Shown here: positions 34,080-44,089 of the stretch, one piece after another
Layout of the letters: each line of letters opens with the position of its first letter
Position numbering within the stretch: position 1 is the stretch's first letter
Assembly: GCF_965216415.1 (NCBI RefSeq)
Contig: NZ_CBDCFU010000001.1
Direction: 5' to 3' (one strand)
Length of the DNA: 64,000 nucleotides
Origin: Marivita sp003149565
GTDB taxonomy: Bacteria > Pseudomonadota > Alphaproteobacteria > Rhodobacterales > Rhodobacteraceae
Notes under the pieces: generated by a model
The model's input: the letters and a program-made list of their open reading frames with translations, nothing else
Database searches by the model: none
Told to the model about the DNA's origin: nothing
Translations under genes and position numbers: made by a program

Positions 34080-34843
34080 ATGCTGGAATATCCGCCTTCG
34101 ATCATCATGATCGCGCCGTTCACGAGGTCCGAAGCCGGCGAAGCGAGATATAGCGCCATGTCCGCGATCTCGACAGGCTCACCAAAGCGGCCAAGCGGGG
34201 TTTTTGCGATCATCGGGTCCCGTCTTTCCGGTGCGGCCCACTGTTCCTTGCCCATTTTGGTCAGAACCACCGTCGGACATATGGCGTTGACCTGCACGTT
34301 GCACGGAGCGGCCTCGACCATCAGGGATTTCGTCAACGCATTAAGGCCGCCCTTCGATGAGGCGTAAGCCGCATGGTCTTGCAGTGCGATCACCCCGGTC
34401 TGCGACGAGAGGTTGATGATCTTCCCGGACCGGCGCGCCATCATTCCGGGCAGGAGCGCCTTGGACAGGATGAACGGTGCCGTCAGGTTGACGGCCAGGG
34501 TGCGGTGCCAGTCGTCCAGATCATAGCCGACCACCGGCGCATTGAGGGCGATCCCGGCGGAATTCACCAATATGTCGATCTGCCCGAATTCGGAAAGCGC
34601 CTGATCGGCCACCGCCTGTGCCTGCTCCGGGTCCGCCAGATCGCCCGTGATAACGGCAAACCGGTTCCCGTGTTCAGCAACCCTCTCGCCAAGTTCAGCC
34701 AGGCGCTCCTTGTCACGCCCATGCGCCGCAACATCGGCGCCCGCATCTGCAAAGACTTCTGCAATAGCAGTCCCGATGCCCGATGAAGCCCCTGTGACAA
34801 GCGCTTTCTTGCCTGCAAGACTGAAACGCTCTTTCCAAGTCAT
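34076..34843 (-). CDS. SDR oxidoreductase (polyol/sugar-acid dehydrogenase-like)
   Basis: A 255-residue classical SDR: TGASSGIG, NSAGIA, INLSSQTG with catalytic Ser, YASSKGG (Tyr-x-x-x-Lys), and the end …NGAIMMIEGGYSS typical of gluconate/2-keto-3-deoxy-gluconate (KduD-like) and threitol/polyol dehydrogenases. It overlaps the epimerase gene by 4 bases and lies 3 bp after the SIS gene. It acts on an unidentified sugar alcohol or keto acid of the pentitol operon. Confidence 0.85.
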   Translation of the reverse strand: MTWKERFSLAGKKALVTGASSGIGTAIAEVFADAGADVAAHGRDKERLAELGERVAEHGNRFAVITGDLADPEQAQAVADQALSEFGQIDILVNSAGIALNAPVVGYDLDDWHRTLAVNLTAPFILSKALLPGMMARRSGKIINLSSQTGVIALQDHAAYASSKGGLNALTKSLMVEAAPCNVQVNAICPTVVLTKMGKEQWAAPERRDPMIAKTPLGRFGEPVEIADMALYLASPASDLVNGAIMMIEGGYSSI

Positions 34844-34846
34844 GGC

Positions 34847-35392
34847 TCACTCCAGGTTAGTGTGGTTGGCGCGCATCTCGCTGGGTGCAACGCCAAGGTG
34901 GTCGCGAAGATCCAGCACCAGCACTTCGAAGAACAGAAACATCAAAGCTTCATACAGCGATCCCATCGGCAGGATCGACGTCGCCTGCGCGTCCGATGCC
35001 ATCGTCTGGGCTGGCAGGTGAATGCTGAGATCCGCTTTGCTAGGGACGGCACCATCTGGCTCCGCCGTGAAGCAGATCACACGGGCGCCCGCCGAGCGGG
35101 CAACCCCCGCAAGCGCGGCAACTGTCGAAAAAGTTCCGGGTCCGGCGCTCAGGAGGAGAACGTCGCCGGACCCTACGGGCGGTGTGGTCATGTCGCCGAC
35201 CACATGCACGTCGCATCCAAGGTGAAAAAGCCGCATCGCCAGCGCCTTCATCATTAACCCTTCGCGCCCCACGCCGTGGCAAACGATCCGGCGGGACTGC
35301 GCCAGCGCTTCGACCAATGCAGGGATTTGGCCCAGCACCGCCTCCGATAGGCCAGGTCGCAATTCCGAGAGAATTTGCTGGGCGCGGCTCAT
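34847..35392 (-). CDS. SIS-domain sugar isomerase (6-phospho-3-hexuloisomerase-like)
   Basis: A 181-residue single SIS domain: HGVGREGLMMKALAMRL, a DVLLLSAGPGTFSTV loop and LPMGSLYEALMFLF, similar in length and layout to HxlB/YckF. It would isomerise a phosphosugar ketose/aldose pair in the cytoplasm. It overlaps the alcohol dehydrogenase gene by 4 bases. Its exact substrate in a pentitol context is unclear; arabinose-5-phosphate or hexulose-6-phosphate isomerisation are alternatives. Confidence 0.82.
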   Translation of the reverse strand: MSRAQQILSELRPGLSEAVLGQIPALVEALAQSRRIVCHGVGREGLMMKALAMRLFHLGCDVHVVGDMTTPPVGSGDVLLLSAGPGTFSTVAALAGVARSAGARVICFTAEPDGAVPSKADLSIHLPAQTMASDAQATSILPMGSLYEALMFLFFEVLVLDLRDHLGVAPSEMRANHTNLE

Positions 35393-36426
35393 CTCAGTTT
35401 TATCTGAATTTTCACGTCTGTCGGGCGCGCCTCGACCGCGCGATCAAACGCCGCGATGGTGTCCTCGAAGGCAAAGGTTTCCGAGATCAGCGGTTTCAGG
35501 TCGACCTTGCCGGAGCCAATCAGCGCAATGGCCCGATCATACATGTTGGCGTAACGGAACACGGTTTCCATGCGGATCTCCTTGGACTGCGCCAGAACGA
35601 GGTCCACTGGAACAGGGTCCACGGGCATGCCGACCCAGACAACGCATCCCGCGGGGGCTACCACATCCAGAGCGGTCTGGACCGAGGCCGCGGCACCTGC
35701 ACATTCAAAGACCACATCGGCGCCCCAGCCTTCGGTTGCATCGCTGAGGACGCGTGCGGGGTCGTCCCGCGGGATCAGAACCGGTTCGATATTGTCATAG
35801 CTTGCAACAACGGCAAGCTTGTCTTCCACCAGATCGGCGATGAACACCTTGGCGCAGCCCCCGGCCAGTGCGGCAAGCGCGGTCAAGATCCCGATCGGCC
35901 CTGCCCCTGTCACAAAGGCCACGTCCCCGGGTTTGATCCGCGCACGCGCGGCGGCCTGCATTCCGATTGCGAACGGTTCGACCATAGCGCCTTCGGCAAA
36001 GCTGACGTGGCCCGGAATCGGATATGTGAATGCCGCAGGATGCACGACAGAAGGTGTCAGACAGCCATGCACCGGCGGCGTCGCCCAGAATCGCACGTCC
36101 GGGTCGACATTATAGACCCCCAGCTTCGCGGCTTTTGATGCAGGATTGGGAATGCCCGGCTCCATGCAGACGCGGTCCCCGACCTTCAGGTGGCGCACAT
36201 CCGCGCCAACCTCGGACACGACACCTGCGGCCTCGTGGCCCAGCACCATAGGCTCTCTGACGACGAAGGGACCGATCTTGCCATGGGTGTAATAATGCAC
36301 GTCGCTGCCGCAGACGCCGACCGTATCGACTTCAATCCGCACATCGCCTGGACCAAGCCTGTCCGGCAAATCTATGTCACGCATCGCAAGGCGACGCTTC
36401 TCTTCAAGCACCAGAGCTATTGCCAT
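35389..36426 (-). CDS. Zinc-dependent polyol dehydrogenase (xylitol dehydrogenase/D-xylulose reductase-like)
   Basis: A 345-residue medium-chain dehydrogenase of the sorbitol/xylitol group: catalytic zinc ligands Cys in GVCGSDVHYY, the HEAAGVV Glu-His motif and MVEPFAIGMQA. The structural zinc cysteines are absent, as in many sorbitol/xylitol dehydrogenases. Rossmann motif GAGPIGILTA followed by Asp in FIADL favours NAD. It would oxidise xylitol to D-xylulose (or D-sorbitol to fructose). It lies 3 bp after the SorC-family regulator gene. Confidence 0.88.
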   Translation of the reverse strand: MAIALVLEEKRRLAMRDIDLPDRLGPGDVRIEVDTVGVCGSDVHYYTHGKIGPFVVREPMVLGHEAAGVVSEVGADVRHLKVGDRVCMEPGIPNPASKAAKLGVYNVDPDVRFWATPPVHGCLTPSVVHPAAFTYPIPGHVSFAEGAMVEPFAIGMQAAARARIKPGDVAFVTGAGPIGILTALAALAGGCAKVFIADLVEDKLAVVASYDNIEPVLIPRDDPARVLSDATEGWGADVVFECAGAAASVQTALDVVAPAGCVVWVGMPVDPVPVDLVLAQSKEIRMETVFRYANMYDRAIALIGSGKVDLKPLISETFAFEDTIAAFDRAVEARPTDVKIQIKLR

Positions 36427-36429
36427 CCT

Positions 36430-37407
36430 TCACTCCCTATCTTTTTTCCGCTCGATGAGCGCCCGCGCGGTGTTTTCGTCCGTCACCAGCGTGTCCACGA
36501 AGCCCCGCGCAAGGGCGGCGCCGATGATCGGCACCTTCTGCATCCCGCCTGCCGCCAGAATGACGTTCTTGATATGCGCCATCTCATCAAGCGTCAGGCC
36601 GATCACCTGTCCGTTCAACTGGTGATCGATCAGATTGCCGTCCGCGTCGAGAATGTGACCGGTGATGTCACCAACTCCCCCGAGGGCTATCAATTCTTCC
36701 GGGGTGACACCGCGCGGCAGGGCGTCCCGGACGAGAAGCGAGGTCTCGAGGTTGCCCGTCGCCAGCGCAATCGCCTCGCAGGACGAGATTTTTTCCAGCA
36801 TCTCACGGATCACGTCTTGCTGAAGGAACATGGCCTGGCTGTCCCGGCTTCCGGCATAGAGCGGTGCGGGAAACAGGCTGTGCTGGGCGTTGCAAAGGTC
36901 GGCGAGACGGGTTGTGATCTCGAACGCGTTGACGTCAGAACCGCGGGACACGCCGCCCATGATCGACACGATCTCGAGGTCCTTGCGGTCAAGCGGTTGC
37001 ATGTGCCGGGTGGCAAGATTCAGCGTGTTTCCCCAGGACATGCCGAATTGTTTGATCTGGTCACCCTGGAGAAGCTCGCTCAGATGTGCGCCAAGCCCTG
37101 CCGCAACGAGCGGGGTAACCGAGGCCTCCTTCTGCGGCGAAGGGACGACCACGGCCTTGCCGAGTTTGAATGTGTCCTGCAGCTCCCATTCCAATTGGGC
37201 CGCCGCTGCATAGACGGAGTCGACGCTTACCCGGATGATCCCGCGACGGCGTGCTTCATTCAGACTCTTGTTGACGCGCAACCGGGTGATACCAAAACGC
37301 TTGGCCGCGTCCGCCTGTGTCATCCCCTCGACTTCGCAGGCCCAGGCAAGACGGACCAGAAGTTGCTCTTCCGGGTCGATCTGTTCGAGTTTGACATAAC
37401 GTGACAT
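36430..37407 (-). CDS. SorC/DeoR-type sugar-binding transcriptional regulator
   Basis: A 325-residue SorC-family regulator. The N-terminal HTH (GMTQADAAKRFGITRLRVNKSL) is followed by a sugar-phosphate-binding domain with the characteristic SWGNTLNLA and LGGVGDITGHILDADG. It is encoded inside the pentitol operon between the ABC permease and dehydrogenase genes, so it is autoregulated with them. Its likely targets are the palindromes at 40626-40688 in the divergent promoter region. Confidence 0.88.
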   Translation of the reverse strand: MSRYVKLEQIDPEEQLLVRLAWACEVEGMTQADAAKRFGITRLRVNKSLNEARRRGIIRVSVDSVYAAAAQLEWELQDTFKLGKAVVVPSPQKEASVTPLVAAGLGAHLSELLQGDQIKQFGMSWGNTLNLATRHMQPLDRKDLEIVSIMGGVSRGSDVNAFEITTRLADLCNAQHSLFPAPLYAGSRDSQAMFLQQDVIREMLEKISSCEAIALATGNLETSLLVRDALPRGVTPEELIALGGVGDITGHILDADGNLIDHQLNGQVIGLTLDEMAHIKNVILAAGGMQKVPIIGAALARGFVDTLVTDENTARALIERKKDRE

Positions 37408-37470
37408 CGGCGGCTCCTCAGTTTCGAAAGCCGGGCCAGAAAGTCATTGGAAAAAGCAGACTGCAATCGG

Positions 37471-38289
37471 TCATTTCACTGCACCCATCGTCAGACCACG
37501 CACCAGTTGCTTGGACGCGATCAGTGCAAAGATCAGCACAGGGATCACGATCAGGGTCGAGGTCGCCATGATCTTGCCGTAGGGCAGATTGTAGCCTTCC
37601 ATGAAGGACACCGCCATTGCGGGAGCCGTCTTGGCCTCGGTCCGGGTCAGGATCAGGCCGAACATCAACTCATTCCAAGAGAATATAAACGAAAAGATCG
37701 ACGAGACCGCGACGCCGGGCATGGCCAAGGGCAAGCAAATCTTTCGCATGATCGTGAACTGCGATGCGCCTTCCAGCCGCGCGGCCTCGTCCAGATCATA
37801 GGGGATTCCCCTGAACTGGTCGGTAACGATCCAGATCACGATGGGAAGATTGAAGGTAAGATAGATCAGAATGAGCGTGATGTGCTTGTCCAGCAGCCCG
37901 AGATTTCGCGCAATAAGGAAGAAAGGCAACGCGAGCACGATGGGCGACACCATCCGGTTGGTGATGAACCAGAACCACAGGTCTTTCTTGCCCCGGAACT
38001 CGAACCGCGCGAGGGCAAACGCCGCTGGCACGCCCAGGATCAGCGCAAGCATTGTCGTGCTCACAGCAATCACCAGCGAGTTGAGCAATGTCCGCAGCAC
38101 ACCGTCTTCGAAAAGGGCCTCGCGGTAGTTGTCGAGTGTCGGTTCGAAAAGCCAGACCGGCGGCGCTTCAAGCGCCACGATCTGGGTTTTCAGCGAGGTT
38201 GTGACCATCCAGTAAAACGGGAAGACGCAGACCGTGATGATGACCACCAGCAAAGCGATCTGGGTCCAGAGGGAGCGTGTCGATGTCAT
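37471..38289 (-). CDS. Polyol/sugar ABC transporter permease (MalG type)
   Basis: A 272-residue inner-membrane protein with six hydrophobic segments and the EAA loop (DEAARLEGASQFTIMRKICLPL), the binding site for the MalK-like ATPase. It ends with the MalG-typical KQLVRGLTMGAVK. It lies 3 bp after the MalF-type gene and pairs with it. Confidence 0.92.
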   Translation of the reverse strand: MTSTRSLWTQIALLVVIITVCVFPFYWMVTTSLKTQIVALEAPPVWLFEPTLDNYREALFEDGVLRTLLNSLVIAVSTTMLALILGVPAAFALARFEFRGKKDLWFWFITNRMVSPIVLALPFFLIARNLGLLDKHITLILIYLTFNLPIVIWIVTDQFRGIPYDLDEAARLEGASQFTIMRKICLPLAMPGVAVSSIFSFIFSWNELMFGLILTRTEAKTAPAMAVSFMEGYNLPYGKIMATSTLIVIPVLIFALIASKQLVRGLTMGAVK

Positions 38290-38292
38290 AGC

Positions 38293-39159
38293 TCAAACCT
38301 CTTTGTAAAAGACGCGGATGTAGATCTGCGCGAGGATGATGGTGATGATCAGCAGGATGATCGCCTGCGCGGAGGCAAGCCCCTGATCGAAGCCCCGGAA
38401 GCCGACCCGCTGGATCATCAGCGAAATGAACTCGGTCGATGATCCCGGGCCGCCCCGTGTCAGGGTAAAGACCATGTCGAACAGCTTGAGCGTATCCGCC
38501 GTGCGCAGGATCAGGACAGCGACCAGCCCCGGCAGCAGGAATGGCAGCTGGACATAGCGCAGCACGGTCCATTTCGACTTGGTCTCAAGCCGCGCGGCCT
38601 CTTCCACTTCGCCGGGCACCATTGTCAGGCCCGCCAGCAGGACCAGCGCCACAAAGGGGGTCCACTGCCAGACGTCCCAGAAGATGATCATCGCGAAGGC
38701 GTTTTCCGGATCGCCGATCCAGTTGATATCCGCACCGCCCAACAACTGGTTCACGACACCGAATTTCTGATTGAACATGACCTGCCCCAACAGGCCGACG
38801 ACCGCATAGGTGGTGGCCATCGGCAGGACGAGACTGAGACGGCACAGCGTCTTGATCAATGTCAGCCCCGGCTGGTGCAACACCAGCGCGATCATCAGGC
38901 CCAGGGCAAGTTGCAGCGGCAGCGCGGTGCCGAGCAGGAAGAACGTCCGGCCCATCGCCTGCCAGAACACGCCATCGGTCAGGACGGTCATGTAGTTCTC
39001 AAGCCCGATGAATTCGACGCGTTTGAGCTTGGTCAGATTGTAGAAGTGAAGTGAGGTCCAGACAGCATAAAGCAGCGGCGCGATGCCAACCACTGCAAGG
39101 CCAATGACCGCAGGTCCAATAAACGCAAAAACGGTTTTGCGGGATACCTGTCCGCGCAT
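38293..39159 (-). CDS. Polyol/sugar ABC transporter permease (MalF type)
   Basis: A 288-residue permease with six predicted membrane helices and the EAA motif EVEEAARLETKSKWTVLRYVQ. Together with the MalG-type partner it forms the channel of a SmoEFGK-like polyol importer. Two hairpins (39177-39218) separate it from the binding-protein gene. Confidence 0.92.
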   Translation of the reverse strand: MRGQVSRKTVFAFIGPAVIGLAVVGIAPLLYAVWTSLHFYNLTKLKRVEFIGLENYMTVLTDGVFWQAMGRTFFLLGTALPLQLALGLMIALVLHQPGLTLIKTLCRLSLVLPMATTYAVVGLLGQVMFNQKFGVVNQLLGGADINWIGDPENAFAMIIFWDVWQWTPFVALVLLAGLTMVPGEVEEAARLETKSKWTVLRYVQLPFLLPGLVAVLILRTADTLKLFDMVFTLTRGGPGSSTEFISLMIQRVGFRGFDQGLASAQAIILLIITIILAQIYIRVFYKEV

Positions 39160-39176
39160 GTCTCATCCTCCCTGAT

Positions 39177-39218
39177 CCCCATTTGGGGAACCGGGGGCGG
39201 TTGTTTTCGTCCCCGGTT
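39177..39218 (-). terminator. Tandem hairpins after the polyol-binding-protein gene
   Basis: Two inverted repeats in the 69-bp gap: AACCGGGG (39189-39196) with CCCCGGTT (39211-39218), and CCCC-ATTT-GGGG (39177-39188). No long T-run follows, so mRNA stabilisation or attenuation is more likely than full termination. Confidence 0.5.
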
Positions 39219-39228
39219 GTTGTCGACG

Positions 39229-40572
39229 TTATTGGGCCAAAGGCTTGTCGCCGGAGTAGTAGCCGGCTGATTCCAGCACAGCTTCCATCCGTGTCCCGAT
39301 TTCTTCCGCGCCCTCCACAGTCGTGACTTCACCAAGCATCATCTTGGTACCCCACTCCTGCACGATCTCCGTGATTTCGGGCCACTCGGCAAATCGCGGG
39401 CGGAACTCGGGCACACCGTCCTGCCAGCTTTCGACCAGCGCTGGCACGAACTTGAATGCCTCCAGACCGTCCTGCTGATAGACGGATTGACGGGCGGGCA
39501 CACCGCCGCGTTCCAGATACTCGCGCGCGTTCTCGGCAGAGGTTGCCCACTGAATGAACAGATAGGCAGCCGCCTGCTCTGCCTCATCCGCCTGGGATGC
39601 CACCGCCATCGAGAAGCCACCCAGCGCCGGCTTGCGGCCCGCAGGTCCCATCGGTTCGGGCGCGATTTCAACGCAGTCCGCGACTTTCGACGTATCAGCC
39701 GAGACAACGGAAGAATAGAACGCCGACCATTCGGTGATCATCGCCACATCGCCCTGACTGAAGGCGTTCACCGTCTCGGCGTGGTCATAGGCCACGATCC
39801 CGTCAGGCATGTACTGCATGAGCTCCTGGCGGAACTGCAGTCCGGCCTGGCTTTCTTCGCTCAGCAGGTTTGAGCGGAAGTTCTCATCAAGAAAGGACCC
39901 GCCAAAGGGCCACAGAACGCGGGCGAAGCTGTCGGCAGACTGGGTTTCATTCCGCTTGGATTGCAGAGCGAAGGCGTATTTGCCGTCCTTGGTCAGCGCC
40001 GGCCCGTAGACGTCCTTCAACTCCTGCCAGGTGGATGGCGGGCCATCGAAGCCGGCCTCCTCCAGCATGCAGCGGTTGTAGAACATCAGTCCGGAGTAGT
40101 TATCGACCGGCAGCCCATAAATCGTATCGTTCCAGCCGCCAAAGGCGTTCAGCACCAGCGGGAAAAAGTCGTCTATGTCGAGCGCGGGATCCACGATGTC
40201 AGGAAACTTGGCCTGCACATCGGCCAGCGGCAGCACCCACTCATTTTCGGCAAAGTTACCCATCCAGACAAGGTCGATCAGCGCGATATCAAGGTCGCCA
40301 CCGGCTACGAAATCGCGCACCTGCTCGCCCAGAGCGTTTTCATACGGGTGCTTGATGATGTTGATCTTGATGCCGGTTTCTTCTTCGAAAGCAGGCAGCA
40401 TCGCCTCGATGGCTTCATAGCCGGGACGCAGCAGGAACACGACGTCGACGGTCGTGCCGGCGTAAGGCTTTGCGGCGTCTGCTAGGCTCCACCCATGGCC
40501 GCCTGCGATGGCGCCGGTCGCCATCAGGCTGGTTACGGCGGTGGCGCCGAGAAGGTTTCTTAATGTCTTCAT
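39229..40572 (-). CDS. Extracellular solute-binding protein, polyol/sugar ABC transporter (MalE/SmoE type)
   Basis: A 447-residue type II binding protein with signal peptide MKTLRNLLGATAVTSLMATGAIAG and the SBP_bac_1 pattern (AFEEETGIKINIIKHPYENAL; FGGWNDTIYGLPVDNYSGLMFYN). It delivers a polyol or sugar to the MalF/G permeases. First gene of the ten-gene minus-strand operon; its promoter shares the 155-bp divergent region with the ATPase gene. Confidence 0.92.
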   Translation of the reverse strand: MKTLRNLLGATAVTSLMATGAIAGGHGWSLADAAKPYAGTTVDVVFLLRPGYEAIEAMLPAFEEETGIKINIIKHPYENALGEQVRDFVAGGDLDIALIDLVWMGNFAENEWVLPLADVQAKFPDIVDPALDIDDFFPLVLNAFGGWNDTIYGLPVDNYSGLMFYNRCMLEEAGFDGPPSTWQELKDVYGPALTKDGKYAFALQSKRNETQSADSFARVLWPFGGSFLDENFRSNLLSEESQAGLQFRQELMQYMPDGIVAYDHAETVNAFSQGDVAMITEWSAFYSSVVSADTSKVADCVEIAPEPMGPAGRKPALGGFSMAVASQADEAEQAAAYLFIQWATSAENAREYLERGGVPARQSVYQQDGLEAFKFVPALVESWQDGVPEFRPRFAEWPEITEIVQEWGTKMMLGEVTTVEGAEEIGTRMEAVLESAGYYSGDKPLAQ

Positions 40573-40625
40573 GTTCAGGATCCTCCCAGTTCATGGATTG
40601 TGGGCAATCTTTTATATCGCCATGA

Positions 40626-40688
40626 ATACAAAAGTATGTTTCCGACTTGAAAGTCAATACATTTGTTTGTATCGAGATGCAAACGTAT
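40626..40688. promoter_or_regulatory. Array of three palindromic operators between divergent transcripts
   Basis: Site 1 ATAC-AAAA-GTAT (40626-40637), site 2 ATACA-TTTGTT-TGTAT (40657-40672), and site 3 ATGC-AAAC-GTAT (40677-40688). Sites 1 and 3 share the pattern ATRC-AAAM-GTAT and start exactly 51 bp apart, about five helical turns. They lie between binding-protein gene start 40572 and ATPase gene start 40728. Inferred to bind the SorC-family regulator encoded at 36430-37407 as a looped or cooperative complex. Confidence 0.6.
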
Positions 40689-40727
40689 CGACGCCGCTGC
40701 TTATGCGGATTTGGGGAGGACGCCGAG

Positions 40728-41744
<1,017 letters not shown>

Positions 41745-41746
41745 GG

Positions 41747-42478
41747 TTGGGAACTGTGTCTGAGCACCGCGCGGCAGGTCATGAGAGTGCCCGGTCAAGG
41801 TTTGCCCGGCTGGTCCGCACGGCTGACCTCGTCATTTTCGATTTCGACGGGGTGATCTCGGACAGCGAAGTCATATCGCTCACCACGCTGCGAGAAACGC
41901 TCAACGCTTTCGGGCTTGATCTGACCGCCGAAGATACCCGCGAAATGTTTCTGGGCACGTCGCTGAAAACGATTGCGGCCCACGTTGCCGAACATGGCAC
42001 CGGCGATACCGATGCGTTTGCCGTGCAATGGGAAAGCATGCTTTTCGACCGCTTCAAGGCAGAGCTTCGACCTGTCCCGCATGTACTCGACCTGGTCGAC
42101 CGATTGCAGCAGAGCGGCACGGCGTTTTGCATCGCGTCGAGCAGCACTTTCAACCGGATCGATATCGCTTTGGATGCAATGGGCGTGACGAACCGCTTTG
42201 CGCATATCTTCAGCGCCCAGCAGGTCGCCCGTGGCAAGCCGGCGCCTGACCTGTTCGAATATGCCGCGCGCAAGATGGGTGTGACGCCAGCGGCCTGTCT
42301 GGTGGTCGAGGATTCTCCACACGGCGTGCGCGCCGCCGGAGCAGCGGGAATGTCCGCAGTCGGATTTTTGGGTGGGCAGCATCTGATCGATTTGCAGGCC
42401 GAACACGGCGCGGCTCTTCTGGCGGCCGGGGCCGAATTCGTCTTGCCGTCGTTCGAAGGTTTGCACGAATGGACATGA
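41747..42478 (+). CDS. HAD-family sugar-phosphate phosphatase
   Basis: A 243-residue HAD-IA phosphatase/phosphomutase: nucleophile and acid Asp32-x-Asp34 (VIFDFDGVISDSE), motif II Ser (CIASSST), motif III Lys (RGKPAPD) and motif IV (VVEDSPHGVRAA). Such enzymes in SmoEFGK loci are thought to dephosphorylate polyol or hexitol phosphates. The start is uncertain: TTG 41747 or GTG 41756. It begins 2 bp after the ATPase stop and precedes xylB. Confidence 0.85.
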   Translation: MGTVSEHRAAGHESARSRFARLVRTADLVIFDFDGVISDSEVISLTTLRETLNAFGLDLTAEDTREMFLGTSLKTIAAHVAEHGTGDTDAFAVQWESMLFDRFKAELRPVPHVLDLVDRLQQSGTAFCIASSSTFNRIDIALDAMGVTNRFAHIFSAQQVARGKPAPDLFEYAARKMGVTPAACLVVEDSPHGVRAAGAAGMSAVGFLGGQHLIDLQAEHGAALLAAGAEFVLPSFEGLHEWT

Positions 42479-42529
42479 CAGGCTGACAGGCCCCATTGGC
42501 AAGACAGCCGGCTCAGGGAAGGTAAGCGA

Positions 42530-43996
42530 ATGAGTTACTTAGGCATTGATTTGGGCACGTCCGGCCTGCGCGCGCTGCTTTTGTCCGAAGGCGGCAAAGT
42601 CATCGGCGCGGCAGAGCGATCCTACACATCGCAGCACCCGCAGTCAGGCTGGAGCGAGCAGGACCCCGCCAAATGGACCGAGGCGCTTGATGCCGCCGTG
42701 CACGAGTTGCGCGAACGGTTCCCCGCCTTTGCCGACCTCAAGGGGATCGGGGTTGCCGGTCACATGCATGGCGCGACGCTGCTGGATGAAACCGGCGCGG
42801 TGATCCGCCCCTGTATCCTCTGGAATGACACCCGGTCCCATGCCGAAGCGCGGCAACTGGATGAGATGCGGGATGTGCGAAGCCTGTCCGGAAACATCGT
42901 CTTTCCGGGGTTTACCGCGCCAAAACTGCTCTGGGTCAAGCGCCATGAACCCGAGAATTTCGCGCGGATCGCCAAAGTTCTGCTGCCTGCGGCCTATCTG
43001 AACTTCTACCTGACCGGTGACATGATCGCCGACAGATCCGACAGCGCAGGCACCTCCTGGCTGGACGTGGCGGCGCGCGATTGGTCGAAATCGCTCCTCG
43101 ACGCGGGCGAGATGCGGCTGGACCAGATGCCCCGCCTCGTTGACGGGTCCGAGGCCGCCGGGACATTGTCGCCCTCGCTTGCCCGAAGCTGGGGGGTAAG
43201 CGCCGACGTAACCGTGGCCGGGGGCGCGGGCGACAATGCCGCAGCCGCCTGCGGGATCGGCGCGCTGAATGACGGTGACGCGTTTTTGTCACTGGGCACG
43301 TCGGGTGTCCTTCTCGCTGCCCGCACAACCTGTCGCCCGGATCCGGATTCCGCTTTGCACACGTTCTGCCATGCGGTGCCGGATCGCTGGTATCAGATGG
43401 GTGTGATGCTGTCGGCGACCGATAGTCTCAACTGGCTTGCCTCGATCACCGGCTCCACGGCGCCTGTGCTGACCGCGGCCTTGGGCGATGACCTCCGCCC
43501 GCCCGGCAACACGCTGTTCCTGCCATATCTGTCCGGCGAGCGGACGCCCCACAACGATGCCGATATTCGCGGCAGCTTTCTAGGGCTGGGGGTCGGCACG
43601 GGCGTCACGGACCTGACACAGGCGGTTCTGGAAGGCGTGGCATTCGGCTTGCGCGATTCCCTGGAGGCATTCGAGGCGAATGGCACCAGCCTGTCGCGCC
43701 TGCTCGCGATCGGCGGCGGCGCCCAATCGACCTATTGGCTGAAACTGATCGCTACAGCGCTTAATGTTACGCTGGAACGGCCCAAGGACGGCGAGTTCGG
43801 CGCGGCAATGGGCGCTGCGCGCCTAGCCGTGATGGCGCACACCGGCGCGGTATCGGAGGACGTGCTGACGAAACCCGAAATCGCCGAGACAATTCAGCCC
43901 GTTTCTGAGCTCAAAGATCAGCATGACGCGGCTTATGAGACCTTCAAAGCAGCCTATCCGATGGTCAAAGCAGCCCAGAGGTCGAACAAGAACTGA
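42530..43996 (+). CDS. xylB: Xylulokinase, pentitol-cluster copy
   Basis: A 488-residue FGGY kinase with LGIDLGTSGLRALLL at the start (ATP-binding loop and substrate loop), GHMHGATLLDE, GGAGDNAAAACGIG and SLGTSGVLLAA, all typical of XylB. It converts D-xylulose to D-xylulose 5-phosphate. GGAAGG precedes ATG 42530. It is a close homologue of the second xylB at 56048-57499; here it fits the xylitol/D-arabitol branch of the divergent cluster. Confidence 0.92.
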   Translation: MSYLGIDLGTSGLRALLLSEGGKVIGAAERSYTSQHPQSGWSEQDPAKWTEALDAAVHELRERFPAFADLKGIGVAGHMHGATLLDETGAVIRPCILWNDTRSHAEARQLDEMRDVRSLSGNIVFPGFTAPKLLWVKRHEPENFARIAKVLLPAAYLNFYLTGDMIADRSDSAGTSWLDVAARDWSKSLLDAGEMRLDQMPRLVDGSEAAGTLSPSLARSWGVSADVTVAGGAGDNAAAACGIGALNDGDAFLSLGTSGVLLAARTTCRPDPDSALHTFCHAVPDRWYQMGVMLSATDSLNWLASITGSTAPVLTAALGDDLRPPGNTLFLPYLSGERTPHNDADIRGSFLGLGVGTGVTDLTQAVLEGVAFGLRDSLEAFEANGTSLSRLLAIGGGAQSTYWLKLIATALNVTLERPKDGEFGAAMGAARLAVMAHTGAVSEDVLTKPEIAETIQPVSELKDQHDAAYETFKAAYPMVKAAQRSNKN

Positions 43997-44089
43997 CTAA
44001 GTTTCGCCACCTTGGATTGTCGGGTTTGGGGTGTCGTCGACCCATGAAGGTCGACATGCCCTGATTGCCCAAAGTGTAACTGTCCTTGA

